Assembly: GCF_001612785.1 (NCBI RefSeq)
Contig: NZ_BDBC01000002.1
Coordinates: 1 to 64,000 of the forward strand
DNA length: 64,000 bases
From: Nocardia beijingensis NBRC 16342
GTDB lineage: Bacteria > Actinomycetota > Actinomycetes > Mycobacteriales > Mycobacteriaceae
Direction: 5' to 3'
Position 1 is the first letter of the stretch, and each line of letters starts with the position of its first letter. This document shows positions 1 to 7,698 of the stretch, piece after piece. The position numbers and the translations under genes were made by a program. A model generated the notes under the pieces. That model searched no databases. It was not told the origin of the DNA and saw only the letters and a program-made list of their open reading frames with translations.

Positions 1-1212
1 GCTGGGTCGGCGGGGTGGGTTCCCGTCGCCCGGCGCGGTGGGTCGGCGGGGTGGGTTGCCGTCGCCAGGTGCGCTGGGACGGGGTGGGTTTCCGCCACCG
101 GGTGGGGTGGGTGCGCTCGGGCGCGGTGGATTGCCGCCGCCCGGTGCGCCGGGTGCGGGACCGTTGCCGCCCGGAGGCGGGGTCGACGGGTCGGGGGTCG
201 GTCGGGCTCCAGGGCGGTTCGGGTTGGCGGGGCCCGGGCGGGTGGCCAGAGGTCGGGGCGGCAACGGCTGTGCGAAGACTGTGGCGGAGCCGACGAAGCC
301 GCCGACGAATCCGGTGATCAACGCGTTTTCGAGGTCTTCGCCCTTCGGTATGTGTCCGGTCAGCGGTATCTGCGCGACCAACCCGCCGGCCGCACCGGCG
401 ACTCCGCCCGCTCCGCCGATCAGCAACCCGCTGGTGACGTGGGCGCCGTAACGCACAATGTTGGACTGCGACCGCTCGGCGATCCTGCCGATCACCCGGT
501 TGACGCCGGGAGCGACGCGTGAGGCGAAACGTGCTCCCAGGGCTCCGCCCGCACCGCCGATGACAGCGGCGTCGCCGACCTGGTCCCATTCGATCTTGTC
601 GCGGTGATGCAGGACATTCTTCTGCCACCATTGCGCGCCGCCGTTCACCAGGGCGCCAGTGCCCGCACCGAGCGCGGCGCCGATCGCGGTGGCCTTGGCC
701 AGTGGGATACCGGCTCGCCGGATCGCGCACTCGGCTCCGACACCCTTGATGCTGAGCAGGCACCGTCGGCCGGCCGCCACCCAGCTCGCTTCCGCGGCCG
801 CCCGATCCTCGGCGGCCTTGACGACGCCCGGGGCCATGAGCGCCGCGTCCAGTGCCAACTGGGCCAGCAGAGCGAATCCGGTGGCGATCACCAGCAGTTT
901 GTTGAACTCGATGTCGTTGGCGCCCTTGTAGCACTGTTCGGCCATGGAGTCGGCATACGTGGCTTGATTGCGCAGATCGTCGCCGAGTTGCAGATTCCGT
1001 TGCGTCTTGACGTCGCTCGTCATGCCCGCGATCGCCGCCCGCTCCGACGCCGCGGCGACATCGTGCCGGTCGGCGAGCGCTCGGCAGCTCTCGGCGGTAT
1101 CCGACCATTGGTCACCGAGACGGCGCGCGGCATCCTCGTCGCCGCAGGGGAAATGCCCCGCGACGCAGGTCACCAGCCAGTCCGGGAAGGCCTCCGGTAT
1201 CTGCAGGGTCAT
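1..1212 (-). CDS. ESX-associated WXG100-like protein with Pro/Gly-rich tail (C-terminus cut by window edge)
   Basis: An open frame of 404 codons runs from an ATG at 1212 to the left edge without a stop, so the C-terminus is missing. The N-terminus (MTLQIPEAFPDWLVTCVAG) is followed by a helical WXG-type region with a 'DQWSDTAESCRALADRHD' stretch. Next come Ala/Gly-rich, partly hydrophobic segments (residues about 110-330), then a low-complexity tail with repeated 'PGGGNPPRPSAP' and 'PGDGNPPRRP' units from about residue 345. This layout is typical of actinobacterial type VII secretion substrates, where an N-terminal WXG100-like domain and a Pro-rich linker precede a variable effector domain. 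The effector, if present, lies outside the window. The start overlaps the stop of the upstream 88-aa gene (ATGA), implying coupled translation. Family-level call only. Confidence 0.7.
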   Translation of the reverse strand, partial: MTLQIPEAFPDWLVTCVAGHFPCGDEDAARRLGDQWSDTAESCRALADRHDVAAASERAAIAGMTSDVKTQRNLQLGDDLRNQATYADSMAEQCYKGANDIEFNKLLVIATGFALLAQLALDAALMAPGVVKAAEDRAAAEASWVAAGRRCLLSIKGVGAECAIRRAGIPLAKATAIGAALGAGTGALVNGGAQWWQKNVLHHRDKIEWDQVGDAAVIGGAGGALGARFASRVAPGVNRVIGRIAERSQSNIVRYGAHVTSGLLIGGAGGVAGAAGGLVAQIPLTGHIPKGEDLENALITGFVGGFVGSATVFAQPLPPRPLATRPGPANPNRPGARPTPDPSTPPPGGNGPAPGAPGGGNPPRPSAPTPPGGGNPPRPSAPGDGNPPRRPTAPGDGNPPRRPS

Positions 1213-1475
1213 AGCGAGACGTCCGGCGAACGGGCCGGTTCCGCTGGGACATCCGCGGTCGCGACGGACTCCGCGACGAAGGCGCGCCGCGCCGCCTCGA
1301 TCATGGCGTGCGTGACGTTCGGATGGGCCAGCGCGATGGCGATCAGGGCCGCGTCCGTGTCGGGCCCGAACCCCACGTGCATCCGCAGCGGGCTGCCCGC
1401 GACGGCTGCGGCCAACTCGGTCTCGAACGTTTCGTGCTGCCGGTCGTCGGCGGTCCGGCCACCGCCTGCGCTCAC
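1209..1475 (-). CDS. Small conserved-looking protein coupled to ESX-type genes
   Basis: This 88-aa protein starts with GTG at 1475, which overlaps the stop of the upstream 585-aa gene (GTGA). Its own TGA overlaps the ATG of the downstream gene (ATGA). A longer in-frame extension exists but runs antiparallel to nothing useful and lies inside the upstream gene, so the coupled GTG is preferred. The sequence has no signal peptide or membrane segment and looks like a compact alpha/beta protein ('ALIAIALAHPNVTHAMIEAARRA'-like helices). I do not recognise the family. The position between two WXG-type secretion substrates suggests an immunity protein, a chaperone or a small partner; this is inference from context. 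Confidence 0.6.
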   Translation of the reverse strand: MSAGGGRTADDRQHETFETELAAAVAGSPLRMHVGFGPDTDAALIAIALAHPNVTHAMIEAARRAFVAESVATADVPAEPARSPDVSL

Positions 1476-3229
1476 GGCAGCGCCGTCCAGGTCTTCTTCG
1501 CCGTCTCCACCAGCAGGCGATGCAACACCTTCGCGGGCGGCCCCGCTTCGGGTCCGTTGATCTGGACCTCGGCGAACGCGTCGGCCAACGCCATCCCCGG
1601 ATCGAATCGGCCGTTGTGGAATCCGTAACCGCTCAGTTGGGCCCGCCATTGCTCGTAATCGGTGGGGGACGCGGCCGAGGACTTGTCGCGGGCTTCCGTG
1701 CCGCGGGTTCGAGTGAACTCGGCGATCAGCGCGTCCTGGGCCAACTGTCTCGCCTGGAACCGACCGGCGATGTCCAGCGCGTGCCCTAATTCGCGAATCA
1801 TCGTCGAATACACCGGACGCCGGTCCGATCCGCGTGCGAGGTTTCCGGATTGCGTTGCGTTACGGATGTATTCGGCGAACGCGGTCGGATTCCGCGCGAC
1901 TACCGAGTCGAGCACGATCCTGCGGGTGTATGGCTCCGGGCCCGCCTGTCCCGCGACCCAGTCCCATTCCAGACGAGTGGCCGCCTCGCGTGATTCCGCT
2001 ATCGCGATCTGACGCAAGTCGAGGTAGGGATACTGGTTGAGCACGTCGTCGAGCGCCGCCGCCAGTTCCCGGATCGCGTACCCGTCGATGCCGGGATCGT
2101 CGAACCCGACGAGTTCGAGGTCGTGGCGCTCGGCCAGTTCCCGCGCGAGCCGGACGTTCTCACTCGCGACCGCGCCATCGGCGGCCCAGGGATGACGCGC
2201 GCCGGATTTGGACTCGGCGCCGAATGCCTTGCCTGCCGCCTTCGCCGCGGGCTTGCCCGCCTGCTGATCGGGGAACTGGGGCGAGGGCATGCGCGGCGGC
2301 GAGACGTTAGGAGAGGACGCCGAGACCCTCGGTGGGGTGCTCGGCGGCGCCGACACCTGCGGGCCTGCGGCTTTGGCTGCCGGTGTGTTCGAGGAAGGCG
2401 CGGTTTCGGCCGAACTCTTCGACCACGGAGTGCGCGCCTGTTTGCGGTTGGTCGCTGGGTCGCCGGTGGCGGTTGCGTGCGGAGCGGTAGCCGCCGGAGC
2501 GGTGTCGCGCGTGGTCGCCGGCGCGGTGGCCGAGGGTGTCCGCTCGGAGTCCGGCGCGCTCTCGTCGCGGTCGGGCACGTAGGAGCCGAATGGATTGCCC
2601 AGTCCGGGATCTCCCACGCCGGGGATGTTGCCGGACAGCGGGTTGGCCGAGACGCTCGGTTGACTCGATCGGGCCGATTGCGGGGCAGTGGAGGGCGATC
2701 GCGAGTCGCCGGGGTTGCTCGCGTTGTCCGCCGCGGGCGATGTGGGGCTACGACCGGGGTCCCATGCCGTGTCCGGCCCGGTCGTCGACGGCGCGGACAC
2801 GGGGTTGGCATGGCTGCCAGTGGGTGTGGCGCTCGTGGTGGTCGGATTCCGCGCACTCGGGGGAACCTGATAGGGCGACGTGCCGGGACCGGTGTTCGGG
2901 CTGTCCTGTGCCGACGGGTCGGCGTCCTTGATCCGCCGGACTCCTTCGGTGTCTTGTTGCTCGAATTTGTCCACCAGGCCCGCGACGACATTCCCTTCTT
3001 CGCGCAGGCTCTCTACGGTCTTCGTCAGACCGGCGACACCTTTTTCCGCGTCCGGAAGATAGGTGCGCTCGAATGCTTTGCCCGCCGGGTCGTCTCCCCA
3101 GCAGTTGCCTTCGCGCTCGATCGCGGCCTTCAACTCGTTCAGGACGCGTTGGGCATCCGCGCCGATGTCCTCGAATTGCGGAACCAGCGCCCGAAGCCGT
3201 TCCTGATCGAGCCGCAACGACTGCGCCAC
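1472..3229 (-). CDS. WXG100-type ESX substrate with degenerate zincin-like C-terminal domain
   Basis: 585 aa. Residues 1-100 form a helical WXG100-like module (LRLDQERLRALVPQFEDIG, with 'CWGDDPAGKAFE' in the W-x-G turn). Residues about 100-340 are a Ser/Thr/Pro/Ala-rich linker. Residues about 350-585 form a globular domain. That domain carries 'MIRELGHALD' at 477-486 and 'ADAFAEVQ' at about 549-556, the spacing and context of a zinc metallopeptidase (HExxH plus a downstream Glu). The first His of the motif is Arg479 (codon CGC at 1793-1795), so zinc binding should be impaired. The module order matches polymorphic toxins exported by type VII systems. It is the second gene of a leftward coupled cluster after the YbaB-like gene. 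Activity is uncertain because of the missing His. Confidence 0.75.
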   Translation of the reverse strand: MAQSLRLDQERLRALVPQFEDIGADAQRVLNELKAAIEREGNCWGDDPAGKAFERTYLPDAEKGVAGLTKTVESLREEGNVVAGLVDKFEQQDTEGVRRIKDADPSAQDSPNTGPGTSPYQVPPSARNPTTTSATPTGSHANPVSAPSTTGPDTAWDPGRSPTSPAADNASNPGDSRSPSTAPQSARSSQPSVSANPLSGNIPGVGDPGLGNPFGSYVPDRDESAPDSERTPSATAPATTRDTAPAATAPHATATGDPATNRKQARTPWSKSSAETAPSSNTPAAKAAGPQVSAPPSTPPRVSASSPNVSPPRMPSPQFPDQQAGKPAAKAAGKAFGAESKSGARHPWAADGAVASENVRLARELAERHDLELVGFDDPGIDGYAIRELAAALDDVLNQYPYLDLRQIAIAESREAATRLEWDWVAGQAGPEPYTRRIVLDSVVARNPTAFAEYIRNATQSGNLARGSDRRPVYSTMIRELGHALDIAGRFQARQLAQDALIAEFTRTRGTEARDKSSAASPTDYEQWRAQLSGYGFHNGRFDPGMALADAFAEVQINGPEAGPPAKVLHRLLVETAKKTWTALP

Positions 3230-3286
3230 ACCCGTCTCCTCACGCCTCCCTGCGGCCGATTCCCGTCCCGTTCGTCGGCCCGCTGT

Positions 3287-3700
3287 CTAGTTGTCGATGG
3301 ACTCCGGTTTTTCCCGCCAACTCGGTGCTCCGGGGACCAGGTCGGGTAGGTCGGGCATGGCGTGGGCGGCGTCTGCGATCGCGGCGATCAGGGCCTCCCG
3401 CTGCGACCGCGCCTGCTGGGCCGCGGCCTGCGCTGCTTCGGTGATCGACTGTCCCAGTCGTTCCGCCGTCCCGCGAGTCGCGGCGGCCGCCAAGCGCACG
3501 TCCGTGACCACGCCCGCGCTGTCCACCGTCACTTCCACCAGCTGATCAGCGGAGCCGCCTCGGACACGCAGCTCCTCCAGCTGCCGGCGCACCTCGGTGA
3601 GCTCGGCCTGTTGCCGCTCGTAGATGTCGAGAATGTAGTGGACCTGGCTGCGCAAGCCGCTGTTCGCCGATCGCAGGCCGTCCCGTTCCCATCGATCCAC
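3287..3700 (-). CDS. YbaB/EbfC-family protein
   Basis: 137 aa from the GTG at 3700, chosen because AGGGAG lies a few bases upstream. An in-frame ATG at 3727 and longer starts have weaker ribosome sites. The N-terminal half is a coiled-coil helix ('QQAELTEVRRQLEELRV'), followed by 'VEVTVDSAGVVTDVRLA' beta strands and another long helix, the pattern of YbaB/EbfC nucleoid-associated proteins. In actinobacteria many copies sit directly upstream of WXG100/ESX substrate genes, as here (57 bp before the 585-aa gene), and may act as chaperones or regulators for them. DNA binding is a family property, not something the sequence proves. It heads the leftward cluster. Confidence 0.7.
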   Translation of the reverse strand: MDRWERDGLRSANSGLRSQVHYILDIYERQQAELTEVRRQLEELRVRGGSADQLVEVTVDSAGVVTDVRLAAAATRGTAERLGQSITEAAQAAAQQARSQREALIAAIADAAHAMPDLPDLVPGAPSWREKPESIDN

Positions 3701-3867
3701 GGGCGGCTCCCTGCTCTGTATCCTCATCGGTCGGCACACACGCCGCCTTCGCGCGGAAACCGCTCGCTCGTCGACGGCGCGTCGCGTCAGCCAATTATCG
3801 GAACAGCGTAGGCGCACCGAGCTTCCCATTGCTGGGAATCCTCGGCTTGATCATCGCCGGAGGTGTT

Positions 3868-4620
3868 TCAGCTGAACGGGGAGCGCGGGCGTTCCTGGAG
3901 TTCACCGTCGAGGTAGATGTCGACCTTCTCGTTGTAGAAGCACACCAGCCCGGCGACCTTCTGGCTCTCCGGCAGCGGCGTGCGGTAGCCCCACACGTAG
4001 TCGGGATACTCCTTGCCGCCGACGCGGACGGTCCAGTAGTCGGCGGTGCCCTTGTACGGGCAGCTGGTATGGGTGGCCGACGGGTACAGCAGATCCATGC
4101 GGACGTCGGTCATCGGCAGGTAGTACCGCGCGGGCAGGCCCGTTTCGAAGAGGATGCGCGGGGTGCGTGAGTCGGCGACGGTGACGCCGTCGATCTCCAC
4201 CCGCACGTGCCGCGAACTGGCCAGGATGTCGACACGCGAGTACGGGTTGCGCGGGTGGACGTAGATCGGTTCGTCCTCCTCGAACCACTCGTCCATCGCA
4301 CCCCACTCCAGGCGCACCAGCTCGCGCAGTGCGGTGAGCGGCGACTCGTGATAACGCAGCGCCGCTCCGCCCGCGGTCGTGCCGTCGACCATGACGTCGT
4401 AGACGGTGGCGTCGCCGCGGCTGGTGGAATGCCGCGTCTGCCCGTTCGGCTCGAGTTTCGCGCGCAGATCCGTGACCGGCAGATAGTAGGTCGGGTAGTG
4501 CGGGTTCTCCCACACGAGCACCGGTCGTACGCTGTCGGCGACCAAGTGCCCGCCCAGATAGACGCGCACACGCTTCTGGCTGGTCTCGACGCTGACGCGC
4601 CCCCGCTTCGCTTCGGTCAT
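3868..4620 (-). CDS. Tandem DUF427 protein
   Basis: 250 aa, starting at ATG 4620. Two DUF427 units lie in tandem. The first spans residues about 12-115, with 'VRVYLGGHLVADSVRPVLV' then 'HYPTYYLPVTDL'. The second spans about 125-240, with 'VRVEIDGVTVADSRTPRIL', 'ARYYLPMTDVRMD', 'DYWTVRVGGKEYPDYVWGY' and the closing 'VCFYNEKVDIYLDGE'. DUF427 proteins are small beta-barrel proteins common in actinobacteria; their reaction is not established. The gene is separated from the MFS operon upstream by a strong terminator, so it is probably transcribed alone. The family call is firm and the function unknown. Confidence 0.85.
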   Translation of the reverse strand: MTEAKRGRVSVETSQKRVRVYLGGHLVADSVRPVLVWENPHYPTYYLPVTDLRAKLEPNGQTRHSTSRGDATVYDVMVDGTTAGGAALRYHESPLTALRELVRLEWGAMDEWFEEDEPIYVHPRNPYSRVDILASSRHVRVEIDGVTVADSRTPRILFETGLPARYYLPMTDVRMDLLYPSATHTSCPYKGTADYWTVRVGGKEYPDYVWGYRTPLPESQKVAGLVCFYNEKVDIYLDGELQERPRSPFS

Positions 4621-4669
4621 ATCTCTCGACCGTACTCCTCGGCCGGTGCCCGCCAGGGCGGAAAAACGA

Positions 4670-4699
4670 CGAAGGCAGCCACGCTGGTGGCTGCCTTCG
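4670..4699 (-). terminator. Rho-independent terminator after the MarR-MFS operon
   Basis: A 13-bp perfect stem (CGAAGGCAGCCAC at 4670-4682 pairing with 4687-4699) has a 4-base loop and a T run on the minus strand just beyond it (complement of 4662-4666). It sits 15 bp after the stop of the MFS gene. Confidence 0.85.
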
Positions 4700-4713
4700 G
4701 TGCGCTCGGACGA

Positions 4714-5955
4714 TCAGTCGTCGCCGACCGTGATGGCCTGTGCCTCCTCGACGCTGTGCGGAGCGGGCTCGTGGTCGTCGAGGTGGGCCAAGGCGGCGCG
4801 CCCGGCCAGCAGGACGACGACCGCGGCGGCGGTGCACGCCGCGCCCACCCAGAACGGCAGCGAGATGCTGTGCTCGCCCAATTTGCCGGCGAGATAGGGC
4901 GCCGCGGCACCGCCGGCGAAGCGGACGAAGCTGTAGGCCGCCGACGCGGTGGATCGCTCCACCGGCGCCGAGATCATCACGGCCTCGGTGATCAGGGTGT
5001 TGTTCACGCCGAGGAACAGGCCCGCCAGCACGGTGCCCGCGATCAGCACCGGCTTGTGTTCGGCGAACACGGCCATCATCGCCAGGTCGGCCGCGAACAG
5101 GCCCAGCGAGAGGCCCATCATCGGCAGCGAACCGAAACGGCGCTGCAACCGGGGAGCCAGGAAGACCGACGCCATCGCCAGCAGCACACCCCAGCCGCAG
5201 AAGATGAAGCCGATCGCGTAAGTGCCCATGTCCAGCGGGAACGGGGTGTAGGCGAGCAAGGTGAAGAAGCCGAAGTTGTACAGCAGGGCGGTGAGGCTAA
5301 CGATCAGCAGTCCCCGGTAGCGCAGGGCGCGGAACGGCGCGGTGATCGAGGTGTGGTGCGTCGGCTTGGGGCCTTCCGGCAGCAGCACGACGATGCTCAC
5401 CAGCGCGACGGCCATCAGCACCGACACGCCGAAGAACGGCCCGCGCCAGCTGATTCCGCCCAGCACGCCGCCGACCAGCGGACCGGTCGCGATGCCGATG
5501 CCGAGCGCCGCCTCGTACAGGATGATCGCGCGGGCCACGCCGCCGCTGGCCGCGCCGACGATGGTGGCCAGCGCCGTGGCGATGAACAACGCGTTACCCA
5601 GGCCCCAGCCCGCGCGGAACCCGACGATCTGCGCCACCGTGTTCGACATACCGGCCAGCGCCGCGAACACGATGATGATCGCCAACCCGGACAGCAGTGT
5701 CTTCTTCGCGCCGAAGCGGCTGGACACCACACCGGTGACCAGCATGGCCACACCTGTCACCAGCATGTAGCTGGTGAACAGCAGCGACACCTGCGACGGT
5801 GACGCGTCCAGTTGCTCGCCGATCGGTTTGAGAATGGGATCGACCAGGCCGATGCCCATGAACGCGATCACGCTCGCGAACGCGACCGCCCAGACGGCTT
5901 TCGGTTGCTTGGTGTTGTCCGCGACCGGGGCGCGGGTGGGAGCCAAAGTGCTCAT
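4714..5955 (-). CDS. Major facilitator superfamily transporter
   Basis: 413 aa from ATG 5955, which overlaps the stop of the MarR gene (ATGA). The sequence has about 12 hydrophobic segments. The first loop holds an MFS motif-A-like stretch ('VTGVVSSRFGAKKTLLSG', residues about 60-80), and TM5 carries a glycine-rich 'GIGIATGPLVGGVLGG' pattern typical of drug:H+ antiporters (motif C-like). The likely role is proton-coupled export of a small molecule across the plasma membrane. Coupling to a MarR repressor suggests drug- or phenolic-inducible efflux. The substrate cannot be read from the sequence. Confidence 0.85.
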   Translation of the reverse strand: MSTLAPTRAPVADNTKQPKAVWAVAFASVIAFMGIGLVDPILKPIGEQLDASPSQVSLLFTSYMLVTGVAMLVTGVVSSRFGAKKTLLSGLAIIIVFAALAGMSNTVAQIVGFRAGWGLGNALFIATALATIVGAASGGVARAIILYEAALGIGIATGPLVGGVLGGISWRGPFFGVSVLMAVALVSIVVLLPEGPKPTHHTSITAPFRALRYRGLLIVSLTALLYNFGFFTLLAYTPFPLDMGTYAIGFIFCGWGVLLAMASVFLAPRLQRRFGSLPMMGLSLGLFAADLAMMAVFAEHKPVLIAGTVLAGLFLGVNNTLITEAVMISAPVERSTASAAYSFVRFAGGAAAPYLAGKLGEHSISLPFWVGAACTAAAVVVLLAGRAALAHLDDHEPAPHSVEEAQAITVGDD

Positions 5956-6425
5956 CGGTGTTCCCTCGGGATCGAATCGTGCTGTCGTGTAGCCGTTTTC
6001 AGGGCCTCCAGCAGGTCGTGCAGTTCGGAGTCCAGCCGGGCCAGTCGTCCGGTGTCGAAGCCGGGCAGATGTTCGCCGATCGCGGTGGCGAACGCGCGGC
6101 GGGACTCGGCCAGCCGGGTGCGCCCGGCCGGGGTGAGTTCGACGATCACGGCCCGGAAGTCCTCCGGGTCCTTGCGCCGGGTCGCGAAGCCTTCCGCGAC
6201 CAGCTTGCCGATCAGCGCCGTTGCCGCCGGCTGTGAACATCGGTCGATCCTGGCGAATTCGCTGACGCGCAGCGCGCCGTGTTCGTCGAGCACCGCCAGT
6301 GCCCGCAACATGGCCCGCGGCAGGTCGTCGCCGCTGATCACCCCGGCCAGCCGGGTGAGCCTGCCCGCGGTGACGAGAAGGTCGACGACGATGTCATCCG
6401 CTACGTTCACCTGAGCTTGCCGCAC
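5952..6425 (-). CDS. MarR-family transcriptional regulator
   Basis: 157 aa from GTG 6425; an alternative GTG start lies at 6410. The winged helix-turn-helix core spans residues about 35-110 ('LRVSEFARIDRCSQPAATAL' recognition region, wing 'RRKDPEDFRAVIVELT'), flanked by dimerisation helices. The 'DPEDFRAVIVELTPAGR' stretch is the usual MarR wing. It is co-transcribed with and overlaps the MFS exporter, the classic autoregulated MarR-efflux arrangement. The upstream AT-rich region contains an imperfect palindrome (6441-6453) that could be its operator. The ligand is unknown. Confidence 0.88.
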   Translation of the reverse strand: MRQAQVNVADDIVVDLLVTAGRLTRLAGVISGDDLPRAMLRALAVLDEHGALRVSEFARIDRCSQPAATALIGKLVAEGFATRRKDPEDFRAVIVELTPAGRTRLAESRRAFATAIGEHLPGFDTGRLARLDSELHDLLEALKTATRQHDSIPREHR

Positions 6426-6440
6426 AGGAAATATTATTAC

Positions 6441-6453
6441 ATAGGCTAACTAT
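6441..6453. promoter_or_regulatory. Putative MarR operator
   Basis: ATAGGCTAACTAT is an imperfect palindrome (ATAG...CTAT) in the AT-rich region immediately upstream of the MarR start, where MarR-type repressors usually bind. It is a weak call from position and symmetry only. Confidence 0.35.
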
Positions 6454-6538
6454 CTATTTGTGGTGAAGTCGGCCACAGGGTGGGGCGCCCGGCGGATGGA
6501 TGCGTTCCGCCGGGCCGCCCGAGTCGGTCTCGCCGGAA

Positions 6539-7027
6539 TCAGCCTCGCTGTCCCGCAACGGGACTCGCCGGTTCTTCGTAGTGGATGTCGTAGGCCGCCG
6601 CGATGGGATTGATCTTCACCGGATCCAGCGCACCGTCGGTCAGCACCGACGCTCCGGCTTCGAAGAGGTCCTCGAGGTAGCACTCCCAGCCGCCGGGCGA
6701 GGAGATCTGCAACACCCGCGGCGGTGGCTGCGATCCGCAGCGCAGGGCGTGCGGCACGCCGTGCGGCAGCAGCACGAACATGCCCTCGGTCGCGGAGAGC
6801 GTCCGGTCGTCGAACTCGACGTCGAGCGTGCCTTCGAGCACGTAGACGCATTCGTCCGCGACATGATGCGTGTGCCGTGGAATGTCACGCGCGAGCGTCA
6901 CCTCCAGCAAGGAGAACCTGCCCTCGGTGTCGGCGGTGGTGGCCTTCACCGCGAACGCGGGTGGCAGCGGCACTCGGCCGGGCCGTGCCTCGCCGGGGGT
7001 CAGGAGGTGGAAACGATTGTGCGACAT
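6539..7027 (-). CDS. Cupin-domain protein
   Basis: 162 aa from ATG 7027. The single cupin fold has motif 1 'IPRHTHHVADECVYVLEG' (residues about 50-67), with His/His/Glu metal ligands, and a motif 2-like 'LLPHGVPHALRC' (about 87-98). It is probably a metal-binding small-molecule enzyme or sensor; the substrate is not visible. It is divergent from a TetR gene with an intergenic palindrome, so the TetR protein may control it. The 110 bp between its stop and the MarR start hold nothing else convincing. Confidence 0.8.
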   Translation of the reverse strand: MSHNRFHLLTPGEARPGRVPLPPAFAVKATTADTEGRFSLLEVTLARDIPRHTHHVADECVYVLEGTLDVEFDDRTLSATEGMFVLLPHGVPHALRCGSQPPPRVLQISSPGGWECYLEDLFEAGASVLTDGALDPVKINPIAAAYDIHYEEPASPVAGQRG

Positions 7028-7033
7028 GACGTG

Positions 7034-7087
7034 TTACCCTTCGGTGTAATGAAGCGGAAGCGGAATCCGATTCCGTTTGAAGGGTAA
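7034..7087. promoter_or_regulatory. Nested inverted repeats between cupin and TetR genes (putative operator)
   Basis: The outer arms TTACCCTTC (7034-7042) and GAAGGGTAA (7079-7087) enclose the inner palindrome CGGAATCCGATTCCG (7061-7075). The inner element has the size and symmetry of a TetR operator and lies in the 60-bp divergent promoter region, so one dimer could control both genes. Confidence 0.5.
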
Positions 7088-7089
7088 AC

Positions 7090-7698
7090 ATGGAGGAATC
7101 ACCGGTGTCAAGGCCGCCATCGCCCCGCAGGCAGCGGGCCGACGCCACGCTCAACCGCGCCCGCATCGTGGCCGTGGCCCGCACGCTGTTCGCCGAGCAG
7201 GGCGGCACCGTGCCGCTGGCCGAGATCGCCCGCGCGGCAGGAGTGGGCGTCGGAACCGTCTACCGCCATTTCCCCACCCACGCCGACCTCATCGAGGCCG
7301 CGGCCGAGCAGCGCTTCGCCGAGATCGAGGAGTTCGCCCGCACCGAATGCCTGCGCGGCGAGCCGGGAGAGGGGCTCGCTCGCTACTTGCGCCATGTCGG
7401 CGCGGTGCTGGCGGCCGACCGGGGCCTGTCGGCGGCGATCGAGGCGGCTCGGCAGTCGACGGGCAGCGAGCCGAGGGGCGAGTCCCGCGGCAGGCTCGAG
7501 GACGTGATCGGCGAACTAGTGGAACGGGACCGGGCCGCGGGAACACTGCGTGCGGACTGCACGGTGGGTGACGTCTACATGATCGTCGGCGCGCTGTCCG
7601 CGACCATCAGCAGCGGCAGCGGTGATTGGCGCAGACTCGTGCGGATCGTGCTGGACGGCCTGCGCCCCGACGCGACCCGTGAACGCTCGGTGGAGTGA
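7090..7698 (+). CDS. TetR/AcrR-family regulator
   Basis: 202 aa from ATG 7090. An in-frame GTG at 7105 with GGAGGA 7 bases upstream is an equally good start and would give 197 aa. The N-terminal HTH reads 'RARIVAVARTLFAEQGG...VPLAEIARAAGVGVGTVYRHFPTHADLIEAA', the standard TetR DNA-binding domain. The C-terminal ligand domain ('ERDRAAGTLRADCTVGDVYM...ALSATIS') resembles the SBD-like TetR C-domain. It is divergent from the cupin gene and convergent with the oxidase gene; their stops are directly adjacent (7696-7698 and 7699-7701). The ligand is unknown. Confidence 0.88.
   Translation: MEESPVSRPPSPRRQRADATLNRARIVAVARTLFAEQGGTVPLAEIARAAGVGVGTVYRHFPTHADLIEAAAEQRFAEIEEFARTECLRGEPGEGLARYLRHVGAVLAADRGLSAAIEAARQSTGSEPRGESRGRLEDVIGELVERDRAAGTLRADCTVGDVYMIVGALSATISSGSGDWRRLVRIVLDGLRPDATRERSVE

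Noticed and set aside
38..451. Plus-strand Pro/Gly-rich open frame at the left edge
   Set aside because: It is antisense to the Pro/Gly-rich tail of the leftward WXG-type gene, which has overlapping start and stop signals with its neighbours.
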